DNA of 9,001 nt, taken from positions 1-9,001 of the forward strand of contig JAGDDM010000167.1 of NCBI GenBank assembly GCA_017958015.1. The letters run 5' to 3'. The translations under genes and the position numbers were made by a program. The DNA is from Abditibacteriota bacterium (GTDB lineage Bacteria; Armatimonadota; UBA5829). Under the pieces are notes generated by a model. The model made no database searches. It had not been told where the DNA came from and was given only the letters and a program-made list of their open reading frames with translations. This document shows, piece after piece, positions 1 through 5,943 of this stretch (the stretch's first letter is position 1; each line of letters begins with the position of its first letter).

Positions 1-1129
1 ATTCACCGGCGGGTACCGGTATTCGACACAGACCGTCTTCACCGGTTATCGCGGAGTGGTTTCCCGCGTAAATCGTGACATTGGCAACGGGACCGTTATC
101 TTCTTGGCGCAAAGCCCGAGCGACAATGATGCCCGGCTTTGTCTGTGAAACGGACTCCACCGCTCCGATATCCGGAGCGTCGCCGTTATAAAGCAAGCCC
201 ACGTCGGTACCCATATCTATGACAACGGAACCGTCAACGGGAGTGATTGTTTCGGGATCAAGCATAGGGTCGCCGAATAAATCACCTTCAGCGGGCATAA
301 GGTCCAAACCGTAATCCGTGGCGTTGTTGAAATACATATTGTGGGAGTGAGTAATCACGGCGGAAGAACTCTCCCGATAAACAACCGCTTTGTCGGCATC
401 GGCAAATATATTGTTCTTAAGCTCCGTTTTCGGCTTTTCTTTGTTGCCGCTCATTATTCTGAATATATAATCGCCGGTATCGAGGAAAGTGTTGTTGTAA
501 AATTTGTTGGAGGATGTTCCCAAGATATCAACCGCGATTCCGGTTATGCCGCGAAAGATATTGTTTCGGAAGATATTGTCGCTGCCGTAGTCGTTTGAGG
601 ATACTCCACTGATTTGAACGCAATAATCGCCGGAAGAGTCAAGAAAGTGGCAGTTTTCGACAATCTCTCCGCTGCAATCGCCCATAAATGATACGCATTT
701 TTCCGATATGTTCTCAAACACGCAGTTTCGGACGGTGATATTGCTTCCCCGAAACGCGACGCCGGTGTCGGAATCTTTAATCGCGAATCCTTCGATAACG
801 ATGTTGTCCGCCCTGCCGCCGAAGGCGTAGTCGGCGTTCTTGAGTACGGCGCCGTCGGTAGCATAGGTAACGGGAGATGTGTCGGTGCCGGAAGTTGTGA
901 AAGAAACCTTTGCCCGGTTCAGGTTATACTCTCCGGGGAGGACCTCCACCCTATCGCCTGGAGCGATGAGGCCTTTGGAGTCCGCCGCGTTAAGTGAGGC
1001 GAAGGCGGTGTGGGGCGTGAAGCCGTCGTTTTCGTCGTTTCCGGTTGGGGAAACGTAGTAAGTCGCCGCGAAAGACGCGGCTGTGATGGCGCATAAAAGC
1101 GCGAGAGTTGCGATGACAATGCGTTTCAT
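1..1129 (-). CDS. Secreted right-handed parallel beta-helix repeat protein (3' end beyond window)
   Basis: This frame is open from an ATG at 1127-1129 to the left window edge (376 codons, no stop), so only the N-terminal part is present. Residues 1-21 look like a signal peptide: a Lys-Arg start, a hydrophobic core and a likely cut after ASFA, so the protein is probably exported. Next comes the TYYVSPTGND motif (23-32) and GDRVEVLPGEY (58-68), typical of the first turns of pectate-lyase-like folds. Beta-helix rungs follow: VRNCVFEN (133), VENCHFLDS (157), FRNNIFRGI (187), FYNNTFLDT (210) and LKNNIFADA (237). The helix closes with DPMLDPE (287) and PDIGAVE (319-325). Residues 333-376 resemble the start of a carboxypeptidase-regulatory-like beta-sandwich (PVANVTIYAG, TGEDG, PVPAGE). 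The ligand is unknown: such proteins may be polysaccharide-active or adhesive, and I see no catalytic signature. The upstream region is purine-rich (AGAAGGAAAGAAAG) without a perfect Shine-Dalgarno. Confidence 0.87.
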   Translation of the reverse strand, partial: MKRIVIATLALLCAITAASFAATYYVSPTGNDENDGFTPHTAFASLNAADSKGLIAPGDRVEVLPGEYNLNRAKVSFTTSGTDTSPVTYATDGAVLKNADYAFGGRADNIVIEGFAIKDSDTGVAFRGSNITVRNCVFENISEKCVSFMGDCSGEIVENCHFLDSSGDYCVQISGVSSNDYGSDNIFRNNIFRGITGIAVDILGTSSNKFYNNTFLDTGDYIFRIMSGNKEKPKTELKNNIFADADKAVVYRESSSAVITHSHNMYFNNATDYGLDLMPAEGDLFGDPMLDPETITPVDGSVVIDMGTDVGLLYNGDAPDIGAVESVSQTKPGIIVARALRQEDNGPVANVTIYAGNHSAITGEDGLCRIPVPAGE

Positions 1130-1170
1130 CGGTCTTTCTTTCCTTCTCCGAGACAATCCTGAGCGCCCAT
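1126..1170 (-). CDS. Possible 14-codon upstream mini-ORF overlapping the beta-helix start
   Basis: An ATG at 1168-1170 opens a frame encoding MGAQDCLGEGKKDR. It ends in a TGA that overlaps the ATG of the beta-helix gene in an ATGA arrangement. A purine-rich GAGAGGG lies about 6 nt upstream of its start and could serve as a ribosome binding site. The arrangement is what translational coupling looks like, but a frame this short easily arises by chance and nothing about the peptide is recognisable. Whether it is translated is undecided. Confidence 0.2.
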   Translation of the reverse strand: MGAQDCLGEGKKDR

Positions 1171-1313
1171 GGCCGCCCTCTCGGAAATAAGCGGACACCG
1201 CGCCGGGTAACATACAAAAATCACCCGCAGACAAACATTCCTCTTGTCAAGGAATAATTGAATCGGGATATTTATATTGACGACCCGCGGTCTCGAATTG
1301 TTCCGTTTTTCCG
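1130..1313 (-). other. Intergenic region between pgk terminator and beta-helix gene
   Basis: This 184-nt stretch should hold the promoter of the beta-helix gene, because the terminator just upstream isolates that gene from pgk. On the minus strand it contains a perfect TTGACA (1245-1250), but I could not find a good -10 box 16-18 nt downstream; the nearest TATGTT-like hexamer is about 30 nt away. An imperfect inverted repeat (ATTCC, 9 nt, GGAAT; 1237-1255) surrounds the TTGACA and could be an operator or chance. An AT-rich AATATAAATAT lies nearer the terminator. No promoter is called with confidence. Confidence 0.35.
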
Positions 1314-1348
1314 AAAAAAATCGGCCCCGATTTTACTCGGAGCCGATT
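1314..1348 (-). terminator. Intrinsic terminator of the gap-pgk operon
   Basis: Starting 13 nt after the pgk stop codon, the minus strand reads AATCGGCTCCGA, a 6-nt loop GTAAAA, then TCGGGGCCGATT. This makes a 12-bp stem with a single G-U wobble. It runs directly into a tract of T residues (1320-1314), the classic rho-independent signature. It separates gap-pgk from the downstream beta-helix gene. Confidence 0.93.
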
Positions 1349-1360
1349 GATTGTTTTTGT

Positions 1361-2569
1361 TTATTTGTCGTTAAGAGCGGCCACGCCGGGGAGAGTCTTG
1401 CCCTCGAGGAACTCGAGAGAAGCGCCGCCGCCGGTGGAAACGTGGCTCATCTTTTCGGCAAAGCCCATCTGCTGGACCGCCGCAGCGCTGTCGCCGCCGC
1501 CGATGATGGTGGTGGCGTCGCTGTCGGCCATGGCCTGAGCGACGGCCTTGGTGCCGTTCGCGAAGTTGGACATCTCAAAGACGCCCATGGGTCCGTTCCA
1601 AACGACGGTCTTGGAGGCCGCGATGGCTTCGGAGAAGAGTTTGATGGTCTCGGGACCGATGTCCATACCCATCCAATCGGAGGGAATGGCGTCGGCGGAA
1701 ACAACCTTACTCTCGCTGTCGTTGGAGAACTCCTTGGCAACCTTGACGTCCACGGGGAGAAGGAGCTTGACGCCCTTTTCGTCCGCTTTCGCCATGGCTT
1801 TCTTGGCCAGCTCGAGGCCTTCCTCATCGAAGAGGGATGTTCCGATTTCGTAGCCCTTGGCCTTCAGGAAGGTGTAGGCCATACCGCCGCCGATGATGAG
1901 GCAGTCAACCTTGTCGAGAAGGTTGTCGATGACCGGAATCTTGTCCGCGACCTTGGCGCCGCCGAGAATGGCGAGGAACGGTCTCTTGGGGTTGCCTACG
2001 GCGTTTCCGAGGTACTCGATTTCCTTTTCGAGAAGGAAGCCGGATACGGCGGGAAGATAAGCGGTCACGCCCTCGGTGGAGGCGTGGGCTCTGTGAGCGG
2101 TGCCGAAAGCGTCGTTGACGTAAATCTCGCCCAGGGACGCAAGCTCTTCGGCAAACTTGGGATCGTTCTTCTTCTCTTTCTTGTAGAACCGAACGTTCTC
2201 GAGGAGAAGAACCTCACCGTCTTTAAGGTCGAAAGCGGCCTTCTTAACCGCGTCGCCGATGCAGTCATCAACAACCTTGACGTCCTGACCGAGCTTTTCG
2301 GACAGGCGCTTGGCCACGGGAGCCATGTTGAAAGCCGCGGCGGAATCCGGCAAAACTTTGCCGTCATCGTCGGTTTTCGGCCGGCCCAAGTGGCTCATGA
2401 GGATAACTCTGGCGCCGTTGTCGACCAGATACTTAATCGTGGGGAGCGCCGCGACGATTCTGCGGTCGTCGGTGATATTGCGATCCGCGTCGAGGGGAAC
2501 ATTGAAGTCAACGCGAACGAGAACTCTCTTCCCCGCGACGTCGATATCTTTGACGGTTTTCTTGTTCAT
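1361..2569 (-). CDS. pgk: Phosphoglycerate kinase
   Basis: Phosphoglycerate kinase (402 aa; the family is usually about 390-415) is a cytosolic glycolytic enzyme. It transfers the acyl phosphate of 1,3-bisphosphoglycerate to ADP, giving 3-phosphoglycerate and ATP. The PGK signature RVLVRVDFNVP is at residues 15-25, with Asp21 and Asn23 in the substrate site, followed by the SHLGRP motif (59-64). GGAKVADK, the hinge-region VVWNGPMGVFE and the nucleotide-binding GGGDSAAAV follow in order, so both lobes are complete. The ATG at 2567-2569 is chosen because the protein then starts MNKKTVKDI in family register and an AGGGA Shine-Dalgarno sits 8 nt upstream, inside the end of gap. The frame could extend 21 codons upstream, but that stretch overlaps gap and lacks homology-like sequence. 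Only 2 nt separate it from the gap stop, so the two are co-transcribed and probably translationally coupled. Confidence 0.98.
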   Translation of the reverse strand: MNKKTVKDIDVAGKRVLVRVDFNVPLDADRNITDDRRIVAALPTIKYLVDNGARVILMSHLGRPKTDDDGKVLPDSAAAFNMAPVAKRLSEKLGQDVKVVDDCIGDAVKKAAFDLKDGEVLLLENVRFYKKEKKNDPKFAEELASLGEIYVNDAFGTAHRAHASTEGVTAYLPAVSGFLLEKEIEYLGNAVGNPKRPFLAILGGAKVADKIPVIDNLLDKVDCLIIGGGMAYTFLKAKGYEIGTSLFDEEGLELAKKAMAKADEKGVKLLLPVDVKVAKEFSNDSESKVVSADAIPSDWMGMDIGPETIKLFSEAIAASKTVVWNGPMGVFEMSNFANGTKAVAQAMADSDATTIIGGGDSAAAVQQMGFAEKMSHVSTGGGASLEFLEGKTLPGVAALNDK

Positions 2570-2571
2570 TA

Positions 2572-3582
2572 TCAGAGTCCCTTGGAAGCCATGAACATAA
2601 TGAGGTCGCCGACTCTCTCGGAGTAGGCCCACTCATTGTCGTACCAAGAAACGATCTTGGCGAACTTGTCGCCCAGCATCATGGTGCAGAGACCGTCAAC
2701 GATGGAGCTGTGGGAATCGCCCTTGAAGTCGCTGGAGACAACCGGCTCGTCGGTGTAACCGAGAACGGCGCCCATTTCGCCTTCGGAAGCGGCCTTGAGA
2801 GCGGCGTTGATTTCTTCAACGGTAGCGGCCTTCTTGAGGTTGACGGTGAGGTCGACGCAGGAGACGGTGGTGGTGGGAACGCGGAGAGCGTAGCCGTGCA
2901 TCTTACCCTTGAGCTCGGGGATAACCAGAGCGATAGCCTTGGCGGCACCGGTGGTGGTGGGAATGACGTTGGCGCCGGCGGCTCTGGCTCTGCGAAGGTC
3001 GGAGTGAGCCTGGTCGGCGGTCTTCTGGTCGTTGGTGTAAGCGTGAACGGTGGTCATGAAAGCGGTCTCAATGCCGAACTTCTCCTGGATAACCTTGGCG
3101 AAAGGAGCAAGGCAGTTGGTGGTGCAGCTGGCGTTGGAAACGATGTTCATGGTAGCGGGATCGTAGATGTCCTGGTTTACGCCCATAACGATGGTGGCAT
3201 CTTCGTTCTTAGCGGGAGCGGAGATGATGACCTTCTTGACGGAACCGCCGAGGTGGGCTTTGGCCTTCTCGGCATCCTTAAAGATACCGGTGCTCTCCAC
3301 AACAACCTGAACGCCGAGGCTGTCCCAAGGAATGTCGGCCGGGTTGCGCTCGGAGAATACGGCGATCTTCTTACCGTCAATGATGATGGCGTCGGCGGTA
3401 GCTTCCACGGTGCCCTTCCAGGTGCCGTAGTTGGTGTCGTACTTGAAGAGATGAGCGTTGGTCTTGGAGTCGAAAAGATCGTTGATGGCCACTACTTCGA
3501 TGTCGTTGCCGTACTTCTGAAGCATGGTGCGAAGACTGAGTCTGCCGATTCTTCCGAATCCGTTAATACCTACTTTTACCAT
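2572..3582 (-). CDS. gap: Glyceraldehyde-3-phosphate dehydrogenase, type I (NAD-dependent type)
   Basis: Phosphorylating GAPDH (336 aa, the normal family size) converts glyceraldehyde-3-phosphate, NAD+ and phosphate to 1,3-bisphosphoglycerate, the substrate of the adjacent pgk product. The N-terminal Rossmann motif VGINGFGRIGR is at residues 4-14. Asp35 in the INDLFD segment suits NAD rather than NADP. The catalytic motif SNASCTTNCLAP gives nucleophile Cys153, with the partner His180 in TTVHAYTNDQ. DLRRARAAGANVIPTTTGAA and the C-terminal SWYDNEWAYS are intact. The ATG at 3580-3582 is chosen because MVKVGINGFG is the standard N-terminus and a strong GGAGG lies upstream, although its 11-nt spacing is slightly long. 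The 26-codon in-frame upstream extension is not protein-like and falls in the leader. A dedicated promoter at 3697-3725 drives it, and NAD specificity suggests a glycolytic role. Confidence 0.98.
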   Translation of the reverse strand: MVKVGINGFGRIGRLSLRTMLQKYGNDIEVVAINDLFDSKTNAHLFKYDTNYGTWKGTVEATADAIIIDGKKIAVFSERNPADIPWDSLGVQVVVESTGIFKDAEKAKAHLGGSVKKVIISAPAKNEDATIVMGVNQDIYDPATMNIVSNASCTTNCLAPFAKVIQEKFGIETAFMTTVHAYTNDQKTADQAHSDLRRARAAGANVIPTTTGAAKAIALVIPELKGKMHGYALRVPTTTVSCVDLTVNLKKAATVEEINAALKAASEGEMGAVLGYTDEPVVSSDFKGDSHSSIVDGLCTMMLGDKFAKIVSWYDNEWAYSERVGDLIMFMASKGL

Positions 3583-3690
3583 TAGAAAGATGTCCTCCCA
3601 TATTTTACGCTTACCGCTTCGGGTCGGTACTCCGAAACGGCGCCGCGCGCGGATTAACACGCGGCCGCTTTTTTTAACTGATTTTAAATC
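3583..3690 (-). promoter_or_regulatory. GC-rich structured 5' leader of gap-pgk
   Basis: If transcription starts about 7 nt after the -10 box, the gap message has an untranslated leader of roughly 108 nt. It can form two hairpins. One has GCCGCG pairing with CGCGGC around a 12-nt loop (3642-3665). The other has GTTTCGG pairing with CCGAAGC, with one G-U pair, around a 9-nt loop (3616-3638). The leader begins with an A-rich tract and ends with the GGGAGG ribosome binding site (3594-3599). There is no T tract after either hairpin in the transcribed direction, so a terminator-type attenuator is not evident. I do not recognise a known riboswitch. The structures could affect mRNA stability or simply reflect GC-rich sequence. 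Confidence 0.4.
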
Positions 3691-3696
3691 CTATCT

Positions 3697-3725
3697 ATTA
3701 TACAGTTTTTGCGGCTTAAAGTCAA
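3697..3725 (-). promoter_or_regulatory. Sigma-70-type promoter of gap-pgk
   Basis: On the minus strand TTGACT (3720-3725) and a perfect TATAAT (3697-3702) are separated by exactly 17 nt, a near-consensus housekeeping promoter. The -35 box overlaps the TGA stop of the upstream DUF512 gene (3722-3724). Transcription would start near 3690. I see no terminator between the DUF512 gene and gap, so read-through from the upstream cluster may also contribute. Confidence 0.9.
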
Positions 3726-5029
3726 GACTCTTCCCGCATTTTATCGGAACAAATAAGTTTAATCGTGCCGTAGGGGGATGTGGGACATTTAAAAACTTTC
3801 GTCCCCAATTCTTTTTCGACGTCGGCGAGAGTCACATCGTCCAGGAAGGTGTTTTCCGCGTCCCGGAGACACACGTCCGGAATCAGCGCCGCGTCGCCGA
3901 GGTCGCGGCCCTTAAGAGCCTTTATCACGTCGCCGCCGCACATAAGACCGGTTACGGTAATCGTCTCCCCGAACACGGTGTTTTTGATCCCCACTACATC
4001 TATTGTCAGGTTTTCGCAGACCACCGAGGACGCCCAGTCCGACACAGTCTTCTCCGCCAGCATTCCGGTGGCGAGAGTGACCTTGAGGGGCCTTGGCAGG
4101 CTCGGCGGCGTAATCTTCCGCGCCCTCTTGCCGCTTTCCAGGAACTTCCGCACAAGACCGATACCGTTCTCAATCTGCATATAACCCTCGTAATTCTTCT
4201 CCGAGGGCACGTTTCTGCCGGCGTTCAGGTAAAACTCGTCCGCAGCCCAAACTATTCGGCTGCCGAAGGTCCGCAGACACCGGCGCTGTTTGTACTTGAT
4301 AAGGCGGATGATATCTTTGGAATACTTGGGATCGATTGTGCCGATGGGTGTTTTGTTCCGGCGGTAAACAGTGAGACCCGCGGGAACAACGGCGATTGAC
4401 TTCGCCCCCACGGCTATCAAATCATCGATTGACCGTACAAGGTGCTCGCCGTCGTTCACGCCCCGGCACAGGACGATTTGGGTGTGGAACTCGATATTGC
4501 GCTTTTTGAGATATGCCAACTGGTCCAGGATATTCGGACATTTGCGCCCCAACATAAAGTCCCGCAGTTCCGGCTCCGTTGTGTGGACGGAGATATAGAG
4601 GGGGCTCATGTTCATGAGGGCAATCTTCTCCAGCTCCTCGTCGCTCACGTTGGCCATGGTGACAAAGTTTCCCTGCAGAAAAGACAGTCGATAGTCATCG
4701 TCTTTCACATAGAGGGTTTTCCGCATACCCGGAGGCAGCTGCTCCACAAAGCAGAATATGCAGTGGGCGCCGCAGGAGTGCATGCCGTCGAACAGAATGT
4801 CCTCAAAGGTGATGCCCAGGGACTCCCCGGCATCCTTCTCAATCTCGAAAACCGCCTGTTCCCCGCCCCGCTTTATCTCCACGTCAACGTTTTCGTCGTC
4901 GCAGAGGTAGTAAAAATCGAAAACGTCCTTGATAGCCTTGCCGTTTACGGACACAACCTCGTCGCCCACGCGCCAATCCAGGTCAGCGGCGATGCTGTCC
5001 GGGGCTACGCTCTTTATGATTGCCGCCAT
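3722..5029 (-). CDS. DUF512 family radical SAM protein with N-terminal PDZ-like domain
   Basis: This 435-aa protein has three parts. Residues 1 to about 60 are PDZ-like (DWRVGDEVVSVNGKAI). The middle is a radical SAM domain with a CX3CX2C cluster motif, CGAHCIFC (Cys86, Cys90, Cys93), followed by FVEQLPPGMRKTLYVKDDDY. The C-terminal DUF512 region (about 275-425) includes the LATGMLAEK, GIKNTVFGETITVTGLM and PYGTIKLICSD segments. The cysteines should bind a [4Fe-4S] cluster that cleaves S-adenosylmethionine. The substrate of this family is not established to my knowledge. In many Firmicutes the gene sits beside the GTPase gene der, which is not seen here. The ATG at 5027-5029 overlaps the ispH stop (TGATG), and a GGAG lies 8 nt upstream. 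An adjacent GTG at 5030-5032 is an equally placed alternative that would add one residue. Overlap implies co-translation with ispH. Confidence 0.93.
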   Translation of the reverse strand: MAAIIKSVAPDSIAADLDWRVGDEVVSVNGKAIKDVFDFYYLCDDENVDVEIKRGGEQAVFEIEKDAGESLGITFEDILFDGMHSCGAHCIFCFVEQLPPGMRKTLYVKDDDYRLSFLQGNFVTMANVSDEELEKIALMNMSPLYISVHTTEPELRDFMLGRKCPNILDQLAYLKKRNIEFHTQIVLCRGVNDGEHLVRSIDDLIAVGAKSIAVVPAGLTVYRRNKTPIGTIDPKYSKDIIRLIKYKQRRCLRTFGSRIVWAADEFYLNAGRNVPSEKNYEGYMQIENGIGLVRKFLESGKRARKITPPSLPRPLKVTLATGMLAEKTVSDWASSVVCENLTIDVVGIKNTVFGETITVTGLMCGGDVIKALKGRDLGDAALIPDVCLRDAENTFLDDVTLADVEKELGTKVFKCPTSPYGTIKLICSDKMREES

Positions 5030-5859
5030 CACATGCTCTCCAAAGCGGTTTTAACCTCGTTTATAATCCAATCGGGTGTGGAGGCTCCGGCGGTGAGGCC
5101 CACAACTTTCGCGCCGGCAAGTTTCGCCGGATCCAGCTCTTCCGCCTTCTCGATATGGTATGTGGGAACACCGGTTTCGGCGCATATTTCCGCCAGGCGG
5201 TTTGTATTGGCGCTGTTTCTGCCGCCCACCACAACCACGGCGTCAACCTTGGGGGCAAGCTCTCTGGCGGCGGACTGGCGTCTGTGGGTGGCGTAGCAAA
5301 TTGTGTTGTAAGCGAGGGTCTCCGTGGCTTGGGCGGCTATGACGGCCACCACGGCGGCGAAACAGGCGGGGGTTTGGGTTGTCTGGGACACTATTCCCAC
5401 CATTTTTCCGTTCCAATCACCCTTCGACGCTTCCTCCGCGGACTCAAGGACAACGGCGTTGTCACCGGCGGCGCTCTTTATGGCCTTAACTTCCGAATGG
5501 CCGGAGTCGCCCACGATGACCACCTCATAGCCGCTGCGGGCCAAACGGCGAACCTTTTCGTGGACATTGGAGACGAAGGGACATGTGGCGTCGATAACCT
5601 TAAGACCCAAAGAAAGCGCCTCGTCGATAACCTCCCGAGCCACGCCGTGACTGGGCATAACGATGGCGCCTTTCGCGTCAGCCACCTTGTCCGCGACCCC
5701 CACCCCTTCTTTCCGAAGGGATTCCACAACCTGAGGATTGTGAATAAGGGGGCCGAGGGTGCACAAGGTTTCACACTTTTTCGATTCGGAATAAACCGTA
5801 TCGAGTGCTCTTTTTACGCCGAAGCATATTCCGGAGTGTTCGGCAACGATAACTTTCAT
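5029..5859 (-). CDS. ispH: 4-hydroxy-3-methylbut-2-enyl diphosphate reductase
   Basis: IspH (276 aa; stand-alone family members are about 280-320) is a cytosolic Fe-S enzyme. It catalyses the last step of the MEP pathway, reducing HMBPP to isopentenyl and dimethylallyl diphosphate. The three cluster cysteines are present: Cys12 (EHSGICFGVKRA), Cys93 (IDATCPFVSNVH) and Cys188 (NTICYATHRRQ). Substrate-binding His40 (LIHNPQVV), His71 (PSHGV), His121 with Glu123 (GHSEV), and SQTTQT are also visible. The ATG at 5857-5859 is chosen because MKVIVAEHSG matches the family start and a strong AAAGGAG lies 5 nt upstream. The frame is open for 26 more codons, but that extension is not family-like. Many clostridial IspH proteins carry C-terminal S1 domains; this one ends right after the reductase domain. 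Its last codon is ATG, and its TGA stop overlaps the DUF512 start. Confidence 0.97.
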   Translation of the reverse strand: MKVIVAEHSGICFGVKRALDTVYSESKKCETLCTLGPLIHNPQVVESLRKEGVGVADKVADAKGAIVMPSHGVAREVIDEALSLGLKVIDATCPFVSNVHEKVRRLARSGYEVVIVGDSGHSEVKAIKSAAGDNAVVLESAEEASKGDWNGKMVGIVSQTTQTPACFAAVVAVIAAQATETLAYNTICYATHRRQSAARELAPKVDAVVVVGGRNSANTNRLAEICAETGVPTYHIEKAEELDPAKLAGAKVVGLTAGASTPDWIINEVKTALESM

Positions 5860-5896
5860 CGCTTCTCCTTTGTTGTCCGCGTTAGTGCCGATTGTG

Positions 5897-5925
5897 AGGG
5901 TATCGACACCGCTTCGGCGCGTCAA
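5897..5925 (-). promoter_or_regulatory. Weak candidate promoter upstream of ispH
   Basis: In the 84-nt gap between cimA and ispH, the minus strand has TTGACG (5920-5925) and TACCCT (5897-5902) separated by 17 nt. The -35 is good but the -10 is poor. I see no terminator in this gap, so ispH may simply be read from the leu-cimA transcript. This is reported as a possibility only. Confidence 0.2.
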
Positions 5926-5943
5926 CCGCACGGACAAAATCGT

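Noticed and set aside
544..1217. Short alternative minus-strand frames within and upstream of the beta-helix region
   Set aside because: They are in different frames from the continuous 376-codon beta-helix reading frame, which explains this DNA with a signal peptide and repeated rungs. The shadow frames are Ser/Thr/Pro/Arg-rich noise.
1277..2626. Long plus-strand open frame (449 codons) antisense to pgk
   Set aside because: It is the mirror of the pgk codon pattern in GC-rich DNA. Its translation has no recognisable domain, runs through the terminator, and has no ribosome binding site. pgk is unambiguous on the other strand.
2710..3585. Plus-strand open frame (291 codons) antisense to gap, very rich in Gly and Val
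   Set aside because: This low-complexity Gly/Val composition is what a GAPDH gene gives when read backwards. It is not an independent protein.
3642..3670. GC-rich hairpin followed by TTTTTTT on the plus strand, terminator-like
   Set aside because: On the plus strand there is no gene upstream to terminate. On the minus strand, where genes are transcribed, the run is A-rich and precedes the hairpin, so it is not an intrinsic terminator for the DUF512 gene.
5860..5937. 26-codon N-terminal extension of ispH
   Set aside because: The frame is open, but the extension lacks family similarity and a good ribosome binding site, whereas the ATG at 5857-5859 has AAAGGAG at 5 nt and gives the standard N-terminus.
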